DNA from: Antedon mediterranea
Lineage: Eukaryota > Echinodermata > Crinoidea > Comatulida > Antedonidae
Direction of reading: 5' to 3'
NCBI RefSeq assembly: GCF_964355755.1
Contig: NC_092680.1
Location: 18,949,001-19,013,000, forward strand
Length of the DNA stretch: 64,000 nucleotides
In this document: one piece after another, positions 47,921 through 61,200 of the stretch
How the letters are laid out: every line of letters begins with the position of its first letter
Numbering within the stretch: position 1 is the stretch's first letter
Program-made: the position numbers and the translations under genes
The notes under the pieces: model-generated
Seen by the model: only the letters and a program-made list of their open reading frames with translations
What the model was told of the DNA's origin: nothing
Database searches by the model: none

Positions 47921-48980
47921 GTTTATTTGCTTCTTTTCTCAAAGTTGCATTAAGTCACCAACTGCCACGGCGGTAGTCTGTCTCATCTGTCCATGTTATG
48001 GCTGAGCTACCTTACATAGGATACTCCTATTAAGGGGACACTTTACGAATAACAATATATTGTGTAACACTACGGGCAACTTTTATTCAGAGGATACTAC
48101 TACTTTGTTGAGTCCTAAAGGATCCTGCTGTAATCCTTGTAATGTAAATGGCTTAAAACCAGCAAAAGAGCAAACAAATTTGATTGTGTTGTCATTACTA
48201 CTTGAATCAATGCACAGTATTATAGGTTTATAGGTAATGGCCACACTACTAGTAAATTATTATACTTATTTATAAATAAAACAAAATATCAACATTATTT
48301 TAGTATTATAAAAGCCATAGTATTTTTACAGTTCCAAAAAGTAACAATTTTGTTATATTATAATATTATATACATTTTTATGAGGTTTTTAATGAAAATT
48401 CTTCATTGCATGAACCAATTATGTTAATGTGATATTTTTTGTAATGAAAACATTTATATTTCACTATAACATTAGTTTGTCTTGTTTGTATGGGCCATTA
48501 CACAATTAAAACGTTGCAAAATAGATTATTTAACTCCACAATATTTTTCAATTGTTCTTCCTATGTTTACTTTGATGCATGTATGGTTAAATGTTAAAAA
48601 TAAATGCATTGTAAATAGTATATCAAATTACAATATAATACAAATATCATTAATAAAGATTGCAAACTGTTTATTTCTTTTTCATTTTACCAACATATCA
48701 CCACTGTGATATGTTATTTCAGTAAGTATGTCGACTCCAATGACAATTGAGAGCTTTTGATTTGCAACAACCCGACTACTTTGTAATGTAAATGGATTAA
48801 AACCAGCAAAAGAGCAAACAAATTTGATTGTGTAGTCATTATGTAATAATGATTGCGTACGTATTTGAGTCATGTTATTAGACATGTGTATTGTGTCCTC
48901 AATCAAACAAAGATTTCATGGTCCAGACAACGTCGCAAATCGAAAGCTCCCTCATAACTTATCCTACAGTATTTTTCATC

Positions 48981-48986
48981 TTTATT
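48981..48986 (-). promoter_or_regulatory. Polyadenylation signal for PRIM2
   Basis: AATAAA on the minus strand, about 225 nt past the PRIM2 stop codon. Confidence 0.4.
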
Positions 48987-49208
48987 TGTCTATTTGTAAA
49001 CAATTTCAACCTACATTACTGCCAAATAATAATAATCTGAGAGGAAATGACCTACATTGTTTGTTGTTTTTTCCTTTATGAGCGCCACCAATAGGCGTAT
49101 GGCACTCCAAATTGTATTGCCATGTATTCATAGGCAGTGAAGGGGTGTGCAGAACTATTTTTTTTCTCTTAAATTTTAGTGGAAAAATATATGAATACTG
49201 TAGTTTAA

Positions 49209-52200
49209 TTACACAGCTCCTGCTTCCATCTTATCTAAATCGTCCATTGAGATACCAGTCTCATCATTAAAGTCATCACCATCTCCGATAGGCTGGTTGT
49301 CTTTTGAGGCTTGAACTGGATTACTGATCTGTGACGATGGTGAACGATATGCTAAAGAAAATAGAATAAATTATGTGTAAATAATGAAGGAACATGGGTT
49401 AAAATTAGCAAGCACTAGGATTCATTTCATGAATGGTTAGGTGTGGCAGGTTCAAGATCACACCTTACCACACAATGATTTCTGAGGTCTGAAGATTTTT
49501 AATTGTTCAGAAATTAAGAATGGGGAGAAGCCACATTAATTCATCATTAATATTCTTAAGTCTACATTTTGAGTTATTAACTGTATTTCATCAACACTTT
49601 TTGTTTGTGTACCATTTTTTTTCTTATAATGTAGTGATGCATATTTTATGTTTTTGTATTCATAAGCCAAGTTCTATGATAAAACAAATAAAAATCCTTA
49701 ATACGAATTATTGATAAGGATGAATGTCATGGGCCAACTGAAGGACTCTTGACACAAATACAGTACACTCAATAATTTACAAATTAACTAAATAAAATAA
49801 ATTAATTGAAATCATAATTAAACAAATAATAGTAATAATAAATAAAATAAATAAATATAACACCATAAATGAGTAGTGTAGCTACAATGAAAAGAAACAT
49901 AATAATGAATATTCATTCATGGCCTCCAAAAACAATTTCAATCTATTCAAAATCACTGAAGCATGGAATGTTCAAAAAGCATACAGATTATATTGTGTTA
50001 TGAATCACCACCAACCGTTAAATACCAAGTGGCTAGTAAGTGGGCCTACGCACTGTACCAGGCTAAACAACTTGAACTGAAAAGAGCATGTACACAAGGA
50101 TCTAACACAATATTTGGATTTATAGGTTTTTAGGTAAGTTAAAGTATTAATATTAGGCAGTAACAAAGTACTATGAAATCTAATCATGAGAATTTTACAG
50201 TTATTATTATGTCATTCTGAGTGACATGTATGTAGGAAGGGAGTACAGTAACTGAGTAAGTACCACATTTGTTAGCCTGACCAGACCCATACTAAGTATT
50301 CTATATGCTGTCAGTCTACGAATGATCTGCAGTATTGGCATAATTTAAGGTAAAATTAAGCACATTATGTATCAACATGTTAAAGTAAAGGACTGTCATG
50401 TCATAAATAAAGGAAATCAATTCAACATATTTGTCCATTGTAAAGGAAGTATTTATACAAAACAAGTAACAATATAACTGATGACCAACCGAGTGGGTTC
50501 CCCTCCATTTCCATACAAAATATGGCAGAAAGTATAGGGTGGGATAACACCATAGAGTACTACTGTATACTTAAGTCATATAGTATATACAGTGCACATA
50601 AAATGATAAGCTTTACTAATGTACAAACAGACCTTGTTGTAGTATGATAAAGAAATGCAGTGGGACACCCCTAATCAGGGGACAACACCCCTATTAAGGG
50701 AGTTTCCCATGAAATGAACAAGGGGAAATATAATATGTTTGAACACTACACATTCAACAACCCCTATTTAAATAGATCATCCTTATTAAGGTACACCCCC
50801 CGGGTCCTGAAGGTGTTCCCTTAATAGGGGTGGTTCTACTATTAGTATTAGGTAAATAAAAAACTAATTTTTTTATGGTAAACACATCAAAGTACCAGTA
50901 TGTATTTGAGAACAACAATAGACCCTTTAAGAAAGATGCTTGCTGATTACACCCAACTCTTAAAGCCTAAATTATGGTGATTATTATTCAATCAGTTATT
51001 GTATTAATCAATAAATGATTTTGAGTTTAGGAAAGTTTGTAGAAAATAATAATAATAATATTAATGGTTTCCTTATAATACATAATTAATAAGGAAAAAT
51101 AAATTTTTCATAATAAATTAATTTAAGAAATATCATTCTTGATGTGGTATTGGCAGGTAAAATAAAAATGTCGGTTAATTTTACAATGGTATTTATACCA
51201 AATACAGTAATTTAGTAGTTAGTAGAATTAAGAACCTATAGATCATAGGAAATCGAAAGACAATTTATGATGAAATAAAGTCACTGTTCCCCTTGGTTAC
51301 CTTATCATTGACCTAGGTCACAGAAGGAAGTGCATGACTTCCTGTTTCCTTGAGAGGGGAAAATCTAAAAATCAGTTGTGAATGTGATTTATAAATCAAT
51401 AACATGATTGTTAGATATTATTTCACAAGACAGTTGTAGAATATAAGAACTATAATGTCACATTCTCAACCTTACTGATTTCCTTCTTAGAAACACATGG
51501 TGTATCGCTAACCTTACTACCGGTAATTATTTTAGCCTACTACTTACTTTGTCAGTAGAAACTACAGTAGCAGCCTACCTGTATGAAGTAAATGTCAGAG
51601 TTTACAGTATTCATCTGTTTCACTTTCAGCTCTCTATAATTAGCATAAATATAAAGTACATCCTACATACTAATAACATGAAGGCATTACTTTAATAAAT
51701 TATTTTTAAACATCTTACTGTATTTCCTTTGACAAGACACAATGAAGAATTACATTAAAAAACAAAAATAAAGACTTGGTTTTTACGAAATAAGCTTGTA
51801 GAGAGGTATCAACCGTTTGAAAACTCCATGCCTTTTTAAAGCGTTTATGCTTTTTATCGTATTTTAACTTTTTACTTCCAAAAATCTACTGTACTTATTA
51901 AATTTAAGTTTTTGTGTAATATTGTGTGTGTATTCTATTTTGTTATGTTTGTTTATATTTTATATACGTATATATCTGTTTTTAATTGTACTAATACTTG
52001 CCAATCTTTAAAAAGAATTTCTATTATTATTTAATATGATAATGAACAAATAAAGCTATTCGGTATTCAGGCCGGCTATAGATAAAAGTAAATAAAATAA
52101 ATTCAAAAACAATATTATTTGGATAATGAATTACCAAGTGTACAATCACTAAACTCATCAACTGCACATGGGAGTCATCCACATACAGTATTATGTGAAT

Positions 52201-55200
52201 TTTACAGTAGATTATAATTTACTTTTTTATATTTTTAGATATCTGGAAAGATGGCAGATGACATACTTCATATCCTGGAATGTCCGATGTGTCTTGAAAT
52301 ATTTGACTCAACCCGACATCGACCAAAACTTCTACCATGCCAACACACATTCTGTGTGCCATGCTTGGACATGATAATGAAGAACAACGCCATTGAATGT
52401 CCAAACTGTCGTGTACAGGTCCCTCTTCCTGTAGCTGGAAAAGGTGTTGAGGGGTTTCCTAACAACTTGACTATGTTTGCTCTGATTGATTTGCAAGGAA
52501 AGAGTGAACAGAGCAGTAATGTGCAACAAGTGCCCGAATCACCATTAACGGCACAACAGTCTGTGAATCTTCAGACAAGACAGACTATTTCTGCGTTGAT
52601 CAGTCAGTTGAAAGGAAAAGTAAACACATTAAGCCAAACAAATGTTCAAGAGAACAAACTAGAACAAAGTTATCAGTACGCAAAAGGGCAGATTGATTCT
52701 TCACTTGAAAAAGTTGTAAATGAGGTACGAGCGCGGAAGAACATTCTTGTATCACAGTTAGAAGCGCAAAGACAGGATGGTAAGCGCCACCTTCAGGTAC
52801 AAAGACAACAAGCACAGGAATTACTGAAGAGTTTCCAGAATGAGATTCAAGCGGTCATGTCTGCCAATCAGCAGCCTTCAAAGGAAGACTTGGACAATAT
52901 TGTTGCAAAATGCAAGAATTATCTACAGCAGTTACACAATCTGGAGATGAGGGGTCAAGGGTCATGGTCATGGAGTTACATCGAGGATTCAAAAGAGCAA
53001 CTTGATCAGGAAATTGCAAACTTTGGACAAATTTACAGCAACAGGAGTGCAACAGTAACATCAAATCAGTCACAGACTAACACAGATGGCAGATTGTCTG
53101 GTCAAACAATGCACATACAAACAGAACAGTTGGCTAATCACCTTCAGACTAGTTTAAACACTGAGCAATCAATATCACCTCTGTCTGCAGGAAATCCTTT
53201 TAACAGCCCTACAATTGTTGGAATACCTCGCAGGGATTCTGGCAATTCTTTAAGCAGTATTGGTGCTAGTCAATCCTTTGACTCTGGTATTGATTCTAGA
53301 AGGCGATCGGAATCTTTCTCAAGTGAACACTTGCAGAGTTCTCCATCATTTAATCAAAGTAATCTTCAGGTTTCAAGACAGATGCCACAGATAAAACCTA
53401 ATCCTCAAACACAAGCAACTAATCCATTTTCACGACGCACATCAGCTGGTCCAGTTTTGAATCCACCACCTCCAGTTACAAACAGAAGAAGTTCTAGTCC
53501 ATTACAAAGGCATCAGTCAACTGGAGCAGTTAGTGTTGTTGCAAAAAGTTTGCCAGCTCAGCAAACTTTTGTCAGAAACAATCCTCAAAATGTACAACTT
53601 TCACAGGTTAGCTCTACAACAAATGCATCTGCAATTTCGCCATCAGCTGCTCCTAATTACCGACTGAGAGGCAATCCTTGCAAAGTGTTAGGTGAGGGTC
53701 CTTCAAGAGGTATCAAATTTTCAAAACCGGTTGCTTTACTTTCCCTTCCAAACACAAATCTTGCTGTTCTTGACGAGAATTATAATTCCATTGCCATTTT
53801 GACTGCAGAAGGACAAATATTAAAATCTTATGGCACAATGGGAAATAAACCTGGCCAGTTTTCGGCACCAAAGTCATTCTTCTTAAATAAACGGAATCAA
53901 TTTGTAGTTTCAGACTCTGGGAATAATCGGGTGCAAATATGGGATACAGGACGTGATTTTGTTAATGAATTTGGTTGTGCTGGACATCCATCAATACAAC
54001 TTAGCAGCCCCATTGGTATTGTAAGTGACCGTCTTGAGAATATTTACATTTGCGATGCTAATAATCAATGTGTAAAGGTATATAAATCAGATGGAACTTT
54101 CTTACGCCAGATTGGTCAAGGTGGAGACAGTGATGGTCAGTTTAAAAAACCATCTCACATTGCATTCACTCCTGGTAACCAGTTAATGGTAACAGACTCT
54201 CTCAAACATTTAGTGCAGGTATTTACGCCGGATGGTAAATTTCTCTATAAATTTGGCGGTTGGGGTACTGAACCTGGAAAGTTGAACAGTCCTACAGGCA
54301 TTGCGGTGGATCCGCAAGGATATGTGATTGTTGCAGACACCGGTAACCATCGTATACAAATATTCTATGCATCAGGAACAATGGAGACTTGCTTTGGTAC
54401 TCATGGTAGCGAGGAGGGTCAATTTGATGAACCCACTGGTATCGGGTTTGTACACAATGGAAGATTTGCAGTATGTGATACAGGAAATAAAAGAATTCAG
54501 ATTATTTAGAATTATATGCATAAAAATCAGAAATAAGTCAACACTTAAAATATTGAAAGTGACTGCTACTGTACAAAAACTGATAACCATTATGCACCAA
54601 AAACCCTGAAGGCATTTTATGAACCAACAACTGGTATCGGTAACGGGTCCCAATATTTCCGCATGTACAATGAACTGACAGTTTAAAATCGAGAGGTCCC
54701 CATTTACCAACCTTGGCCACTAAATATATCTTTCCCATTGAATGGAATGACAATACCATGTGTTACAAAATCGACCAATGGAATTGCAAAGATATACTTT
54801 TAAGTATGTATTTAAAGTGTGTTATAATATTATTTTATGACAAATGTGTTTATAATTTGTTTTGACACATGAGGAGAATATCAATTTCTTGCCATGTTTA
54901 CTTTCATTTTCTTTGAATTTCATGTTAATGTGTTTATATCAGTTCAGGATGGTTTTAGCAACTAGATGTACCAAAGTCATAATAGTTTAAAAAAAACACT
55001 ACTATTGAATATACAGTAAACTGTTATTATTATAATATAAAATGTTTGGTATGTCAAACAATTTATTTTTGTTGTAAATGAGTGCTTATTTTTTTAGAAA
55101 TAAAAAACATCAGTTAATAGCAACTATATAATACAGTAATAAGCAATAACAAGAGGTTGAGCTATTTTTATTCATTTATATATTTCTGTTGTGTTATTAC

Positions 55201-58200
55201 TTGATTTTATTTCTTATAGAATAGTATGGACATATGTGTGAATGAAAGTTACTCTTGCGCAATTTTTATTTGTTTGGACTCAATGTCAACAATTTTAATT
55301 TTCATTTGTTTGGACTTCATCTCAACAATTTTCATTATAGTAGTGAGACACAAAACTGTGAACTCATATTATTGTCACAAATAAAAATCCGCTCCAGTTT
55401 TATTAGATATGCTTGACCTTTTGGCAAAATCAATTCACGCTATTATACTGTAAATAACAATGGATTGGATGGGCTAGAGAAATGGCTAAGTAGCTACCAG
55501 AGTATAATGAACATTATTTGTGGTATATTTTGTGATAGCATGTTTCTATTTCAATTTAAATGTCATTGTGTGGCTGGTAGTAGGGTAGTACTAGTATTAG
55601 TACCAGAATGTTTTACAAATTGAATGCAAGAATAATTAATTTTTGGTACATGGACACATCAAACTGGTCACAATGGTCTCATGGCAAATGTAATTTGAAT
55701 TGTGTGTGTCAACTGGTAACATGTCTATTAAATAGGAAAACATAAAAACAAATAACAAATTCCTAAGTTAAATATGTGCTGTACCTTTCAATCAACAATC
55801 AGTATCTATGTAATGTATTATATTTATGATGGAAAAAGATTAGCTGGTATAAAGTTTATTCTGAAGACCATTTCAGCAATTGTAATCGCTCAACAATGGT
55901 AGCATTGCCCTCCCCCACTCCCCTCCCCTCCCCAAGAAGCATCTTGTAGCATACTCTGGATTGGGTGTCCTTAAACATCTTAAGCTCTGCCTACACTATC
56001 AAACATTATGTGACAAAAAAATGTGATATGGACTTGATGATGTCATATCACTACCATATTTAAGCATATCACTACCATATTTAGGCATTTTTTGTCATCA
56101 AACTAGTTTGATAGAGTATACATACCTTAATAATAAGTAAATAACATGTTTTTATCCTAAAAGGGCACCAGCCAGCTTTATTCAATATTGGATGACGGGA
56201 CATACATTACATTGTAAACACTTTTCATCTATTCTGTTGCTATAGATATAAAGCATAACAAAATTCTACTCATATTAAAATGATAATTATTTATTTATTT
56301 ATTTAATTTATTTTCGGTATATAAAATATATTACAAATGCCTAAAAATTTGTTCAAATTGCTATAAAAATAGAAACATCTTATTAAAATTAGATATCGTA
56401 CCATAAAATTAAAAACATAGATGAATAAAAAACCTTAAAACATTCACTTAATACATATCTAAAAAAGAGCTAGTGGTGCCTATTTTAATGAGAACTACAC
56501 TGCTGATGAATATCGAGTATTACGTAAATATGTCACAAAAATAAAACCATGTCATTGTCTACCAATGTGTAAAGAGTTTAACTACTAACATAACACAATT
56601 TAAGGAAGAAGAACTGTTAGTTTTTTTTCATACGCATGCAACAGCAAGCACACGCCAATTACAGGATGGTTAAACTATTTTATAATTTATCGTGCTTATA
56701 AACTAAGTCTCATTTGAGCCTGTAGGGAGTGGAGTTGAAGGCAAGCATGTTAACCACCAATTACAGCTCCACTATACTACTATTGATTGAAAAATGAGTA
56801 CCGTATATGGAATAAAAAGTGAATGAAAATTAGAGTGAGTTTATTAGACACTATAGTGTTAGTACACACTGTAAACTCTATAAACATATACTAAGTTAAA
56901 GAGAAAAATAAATAGGTCTTCATTTTCTTTCTATTAAGTATTATATTTAAATCTATTTTTGTAAAATGGGTTGCTATCATATTTCTAAGTTTTGTTTTGC
57001 TTTCATTTCAATTGACAATCTATGTTTCGCCTGTTGTCGTTATCACATGCAATATATCAAATAATATTACTTATTTATTAGTGAAGATCTTTTTCACTTT
57101 ATATTGAATAAAATAGGATATGCTTAGATTTGCCTAGAGTTGTCAGTAATTGTTTGATAGAATACAGTAAACCTTCAGTCCTATACCCCCTTAGTGTATA
57201 AAAAAATGTGAAATATTTATAAAGTGGAAGAATTAACAATGTGCTTGCAGTTTGTACACAGAGAAATTAGATATTAATTCTTATATCAGACTGTATGAAA
57301 CAAGCAAAGAAAACAGGATTTGGTTTTAAACTTTAATTTGTTTTTTTTTTCATTTTGTAAAAACAAATATCAGTAGGAAACACACAGGGTAAAAATCTCT
57401 ATGTAAAACGAGATCTTAAATTGTTCCTCTCGTAGATCATTTAGCTAAAGGCTGCAGTAATGATTTGTTAGGCCTAGATATGTACTAAAATGAATGGAAA
57501 ATGCACAGAAACCAACATACTATTATTTATTAGATTAGAAAAGATGAAATCATTTTATGTGTATGTAAAATTCAGGGAACGTAAAATCAGGGTACATCCA
57601 ATGTAGGTCCTACTTATGGCAAATCCAACTATTATGTCAGATTGTTTTTTTTTCTTACCTCCGTTTGTTGGTTTTACTCCTGTTAAAACTTTTCTACTTT
57701 CTTCAAAATAATGATTTGGATGCTGGATAGATGTTGTTCCTTCAGGTAGCTATGTATAAAAACAATACAACAAAGACTACATTATTGCATACATTATATT
57801 CCAATATCCTAATGCACTTGTCAATTGTATGACCCACTATACAACCCCCGGGAGAGGTGCGTCATTTGTCCGATGTGCGTCATACATTATTAATACCATG
57901 ACACACTCGTGCATCAAAAATGTGACTTACCTTTAGGTGAACATGATGCACCCATTTTGACGGACTGTGACCATGTTGTTTATGATATGTTTAGTGGTAA
58001 AGTGACAGACATTGACACACAATCGTTCATTGATGTGACGTACCTTCTAGGTTTTTTGACGCACCCCTGCGTCAGTAATTATTTGTAGATGACACACCTC
58101 TCCCGGGGGTCATATAATTGACAAGTACCTAACTATATAGTTTTTCTATTTCTAATATACTATTGGTACAAAAGCATTAAGTTATAATCTACTATAAGGG

Positions 58201-61200
58201 CGAGAGTATGTATGGTTGTTCATTTAGCACATTTTTGCTATTGCAGTGCATCCATACACATGGGGTATCAATCATATATTATGTACCTTTATGAAATTAT
58301 CAAGTGCTGAGTATAGGAAATTCCTGTATGGGAAATTCCAGTGTTATTATAGACAAGAAACAGATATACAATCAATAACTCTAACCTGATGGGTGACGTC
58401 AAAATATCTGGAGCATGCCAGCTGGCAATGGCCACCATTCATATACGTCATGATCTGGAATAAACATAGAAATCAATGCACTTATTCATATATAAGGGAG
58501 GAGCGGTCAGTGCGAGTGTAGGAATGAGGTGTTGAAACAGAAATTAAGCATTGAATAAGGAAAAATATTGTTTCATTCCCAATCATTACATTGTATGTAT
58601 TCTTTAATTCATAATATTTTTGATTTGAAAAGCTACCATGATCATAGCGCCTCTATGTTATGACTATTTAAGAGAAAAAATAGAGTTGCTTCAACACCAA
58701 TGCCACATTGATTTACAATCATTCAGGAAATCATCTTAAAGCAGCTACTGTATAAGAAATTGATGACTAAAAAAACTAAAATGGTTAAAGGTTTCCTCCA
58801 TTAAGAAATGGTTCCAGAACTTCAAATGCTTTATTAGTAGGAAACGATGCCAATGTAGGCTAAATAATCTTTTTCTCAAAGATGGCAAATATAAACACTT
58901 CTCTGGGTCCAATTGTTGCACTCTACTGTACATCCATAATAAATAATGTTATATTGTGTAATGCTAGGTACAGTAGCCACACTCTGTGGTTAACCTGGTC
59001 ATGAAATACGTAAATGAACATAAAGAATAAAGAAAGATTGTTATTCTAAATACTTACAGAATCAATACTGGTTTGTGAGACACCATAAGATGACATTTGC
59101 TGTTTCAGGATTGTGGCATCAGAATGTCGAAAAGGACAGCCTAAACAAATTTAAATATCTAATGGGTTACGATGGAGTTAGTTTTATAAATTTCAGTTGT
59201 TTGTTGGATATACAGTGTTTACCATGGGCTGTGAAAAGCATAATTCATAAATATATAAGTGTAAAGTATCGACCAATCGGTTAAGAAATTTGAATAGCAA
59301 AAGATTACAAACATTCACCTATGGTAGATTATATCCACTTTAATTAAAAAAATACATACATTACAGAAAGTATAAGCAATCTGGTATAGTGTACAAAAAA
59401 AAACTACTAAGTAATGTGAAGTAAGTTGCCTTTCTTACCATGATGGTCACCAGCTCCAGGAGCATTTGACGTAATAATCTTCATACAACTGTACGGTGTG
59501 TAGTCAACACGCTTACCCTCTTTGCCATAGTTGTGCCGAATGTTGTATGCATATTGTTTGTCAAACTAAATAAAAAGAAAAACTTAGTTTATAAGTATCG
59601 CTGTGAAACATTTAGAAATGATAAAGAACATGAACAGGAATGTAGAATGCACTTATCTACATCCAACAACATAAGTTAGCAGGCAATTATGGTAAATTTA
59701 TTGTTTCAGTGTTGTAATGAATGTATTTTTAACAACAATCTCTGATCATTCAGGGATTTTGTGTTTCCACCAAGCATTGTAAGAAGGGTGGTAGGAAAGT
59801 AAACTAATGGCTATAATAGTATAATAGTGGTGAATTTTAACTATTGTTATATATTTTTTATTTGTAATGTTTTTATGTCGCTTGTATTGTTTGCCCCTCA
59901 AAATCAGCTTCCGCTGGCTGGGTCACCCTCTTGAAATATTGTTGAATAAATAAAAAACAACCTATTACAACCTTGGTGACAGCTAGGGTGGAACTGGTAG
60001 GTTCTCCCAAAACAAATTGTCAATTTAGATAATTTTTTATTATTAAAATTACTGATTGCTGGGTCTGTAAATAATTTTTTTTTTACTGCGGACCTGTATC
60101 TAATCTAATGGGGTTAAGTATATTCTGATAAGAGCCTCATCAAAGAAAAAGCTGTTTTTTTTAAATCACATACCTTATCTACATCCATCGTCTTACTAAA
60201 TTCTGATCTCCAAAATATGAGTGCTTGTTCCAGAGTGATTCCAATAGCTTTGAGAAAGAGACCATACTGCATACGTCCCCAGTATTTAAGATGATGGTCA
60301 TGTTTGAGGGCAGAATGTAGGTGCCTCATGCAAAGAGGGAACGACTTGCGTGACAGCTGGAAATCAGAAAAGAAATTTAAGCAAAATTAGTTTGGGAAAT
60401 AAGTACTTTATCAATCATGGTATAACAAAGGTTAAGTTAAAAATTCATTTTTAACACGTTCACTGCCACGGCGTATTTATACGTCAAAAATTGCGTGTCG
60501 CTACTTGCCAAGACGTAATACTACGTCAAAATCGTAGCACTTTTGTATTGTATGTAGAATCGCTGGCAGTGGTGATTGGAACAGGAATTATCGCATGGCA
60601 GTTTATGAATGATGTACGTAAACGATAATCTAAAAATAAATGTCATATGTTTGTTTGTGTTTATTCCCTCATGCATTGAATATGGTTGATACGATGGCGC
60701 CCTCACACTCAATATAATCATCTCAAACATGTCATAAATTGCGCTAATAGTAAATAAAAATAATAAAGGATGAAATGATTCAGTGTGGTTTACTGTTTTT
60801 ATCTCTCGATGATAGGGTGGGTCAGAGGATGGGGGTCAGATATTGACCCCATCATGATAGTCTGTGACCAGATGTTACACTTTCAAACTGTAATTTAATA
60901 TGTAAACGGGACTTGGCACTGGGACAGAAATTACGGAAAATGCCTTGGCAGTCAATGTGTTAAAACAACAAACTACTAAAAAACGTCTATTGTGAAATTA
61001 TCTCAGGGATGTAGTAGATAGTCTAGTCTACGGGGCATCAAGAATTGACGGGTGATTTTAAATCCAAACAATAGACTTTTAGACAAATAATTATTGAGTT
61101 TTTCATTGATATGCATCGAGATTTTGAAATAGAAAAACATTTTAACAAAATAATACCGTTTCAAACTTGTTTACAATTTGGAACTTTGTTCCTCTCGTAG

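Larger units (their letters stand above)
47480..49208. other. Convergent 3' region between BSDC1 and PRIM2
   Basis: A clear AATAAA for BSDC1 lies at 47915-47920 and one for PRIM2 (minus) at 48981-48986. A block of about 59 bp at 48138-48196 is repeated directly at 48780-48839 with two or three differences (AATGTAAATGG, AACCAGCAAAAGAGCAAAC). An ATTAAGGGGACAC word at 48036 is shared with the element at 50659. No other gene is seen. Confidence 0.5.
54510..57658. other. 3' region of the NHL gene within the PRIM2 intron
   Basis: Candidate NHL-gene polyadenylation signals are at 55099-55104 (AATAAA) and near 55379. The rest is AT-rich intron of PRIM2 carrying a family A MITE at 55980 and a SINE head at 56725. 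No exon is recognisable. Confidence 0.45.

Noticed and set aside
52268-54759. Minus-strand and shifted frames across the NHL gene
   Set aside because: Short shadows of a single 752-codon frame with clear domains.
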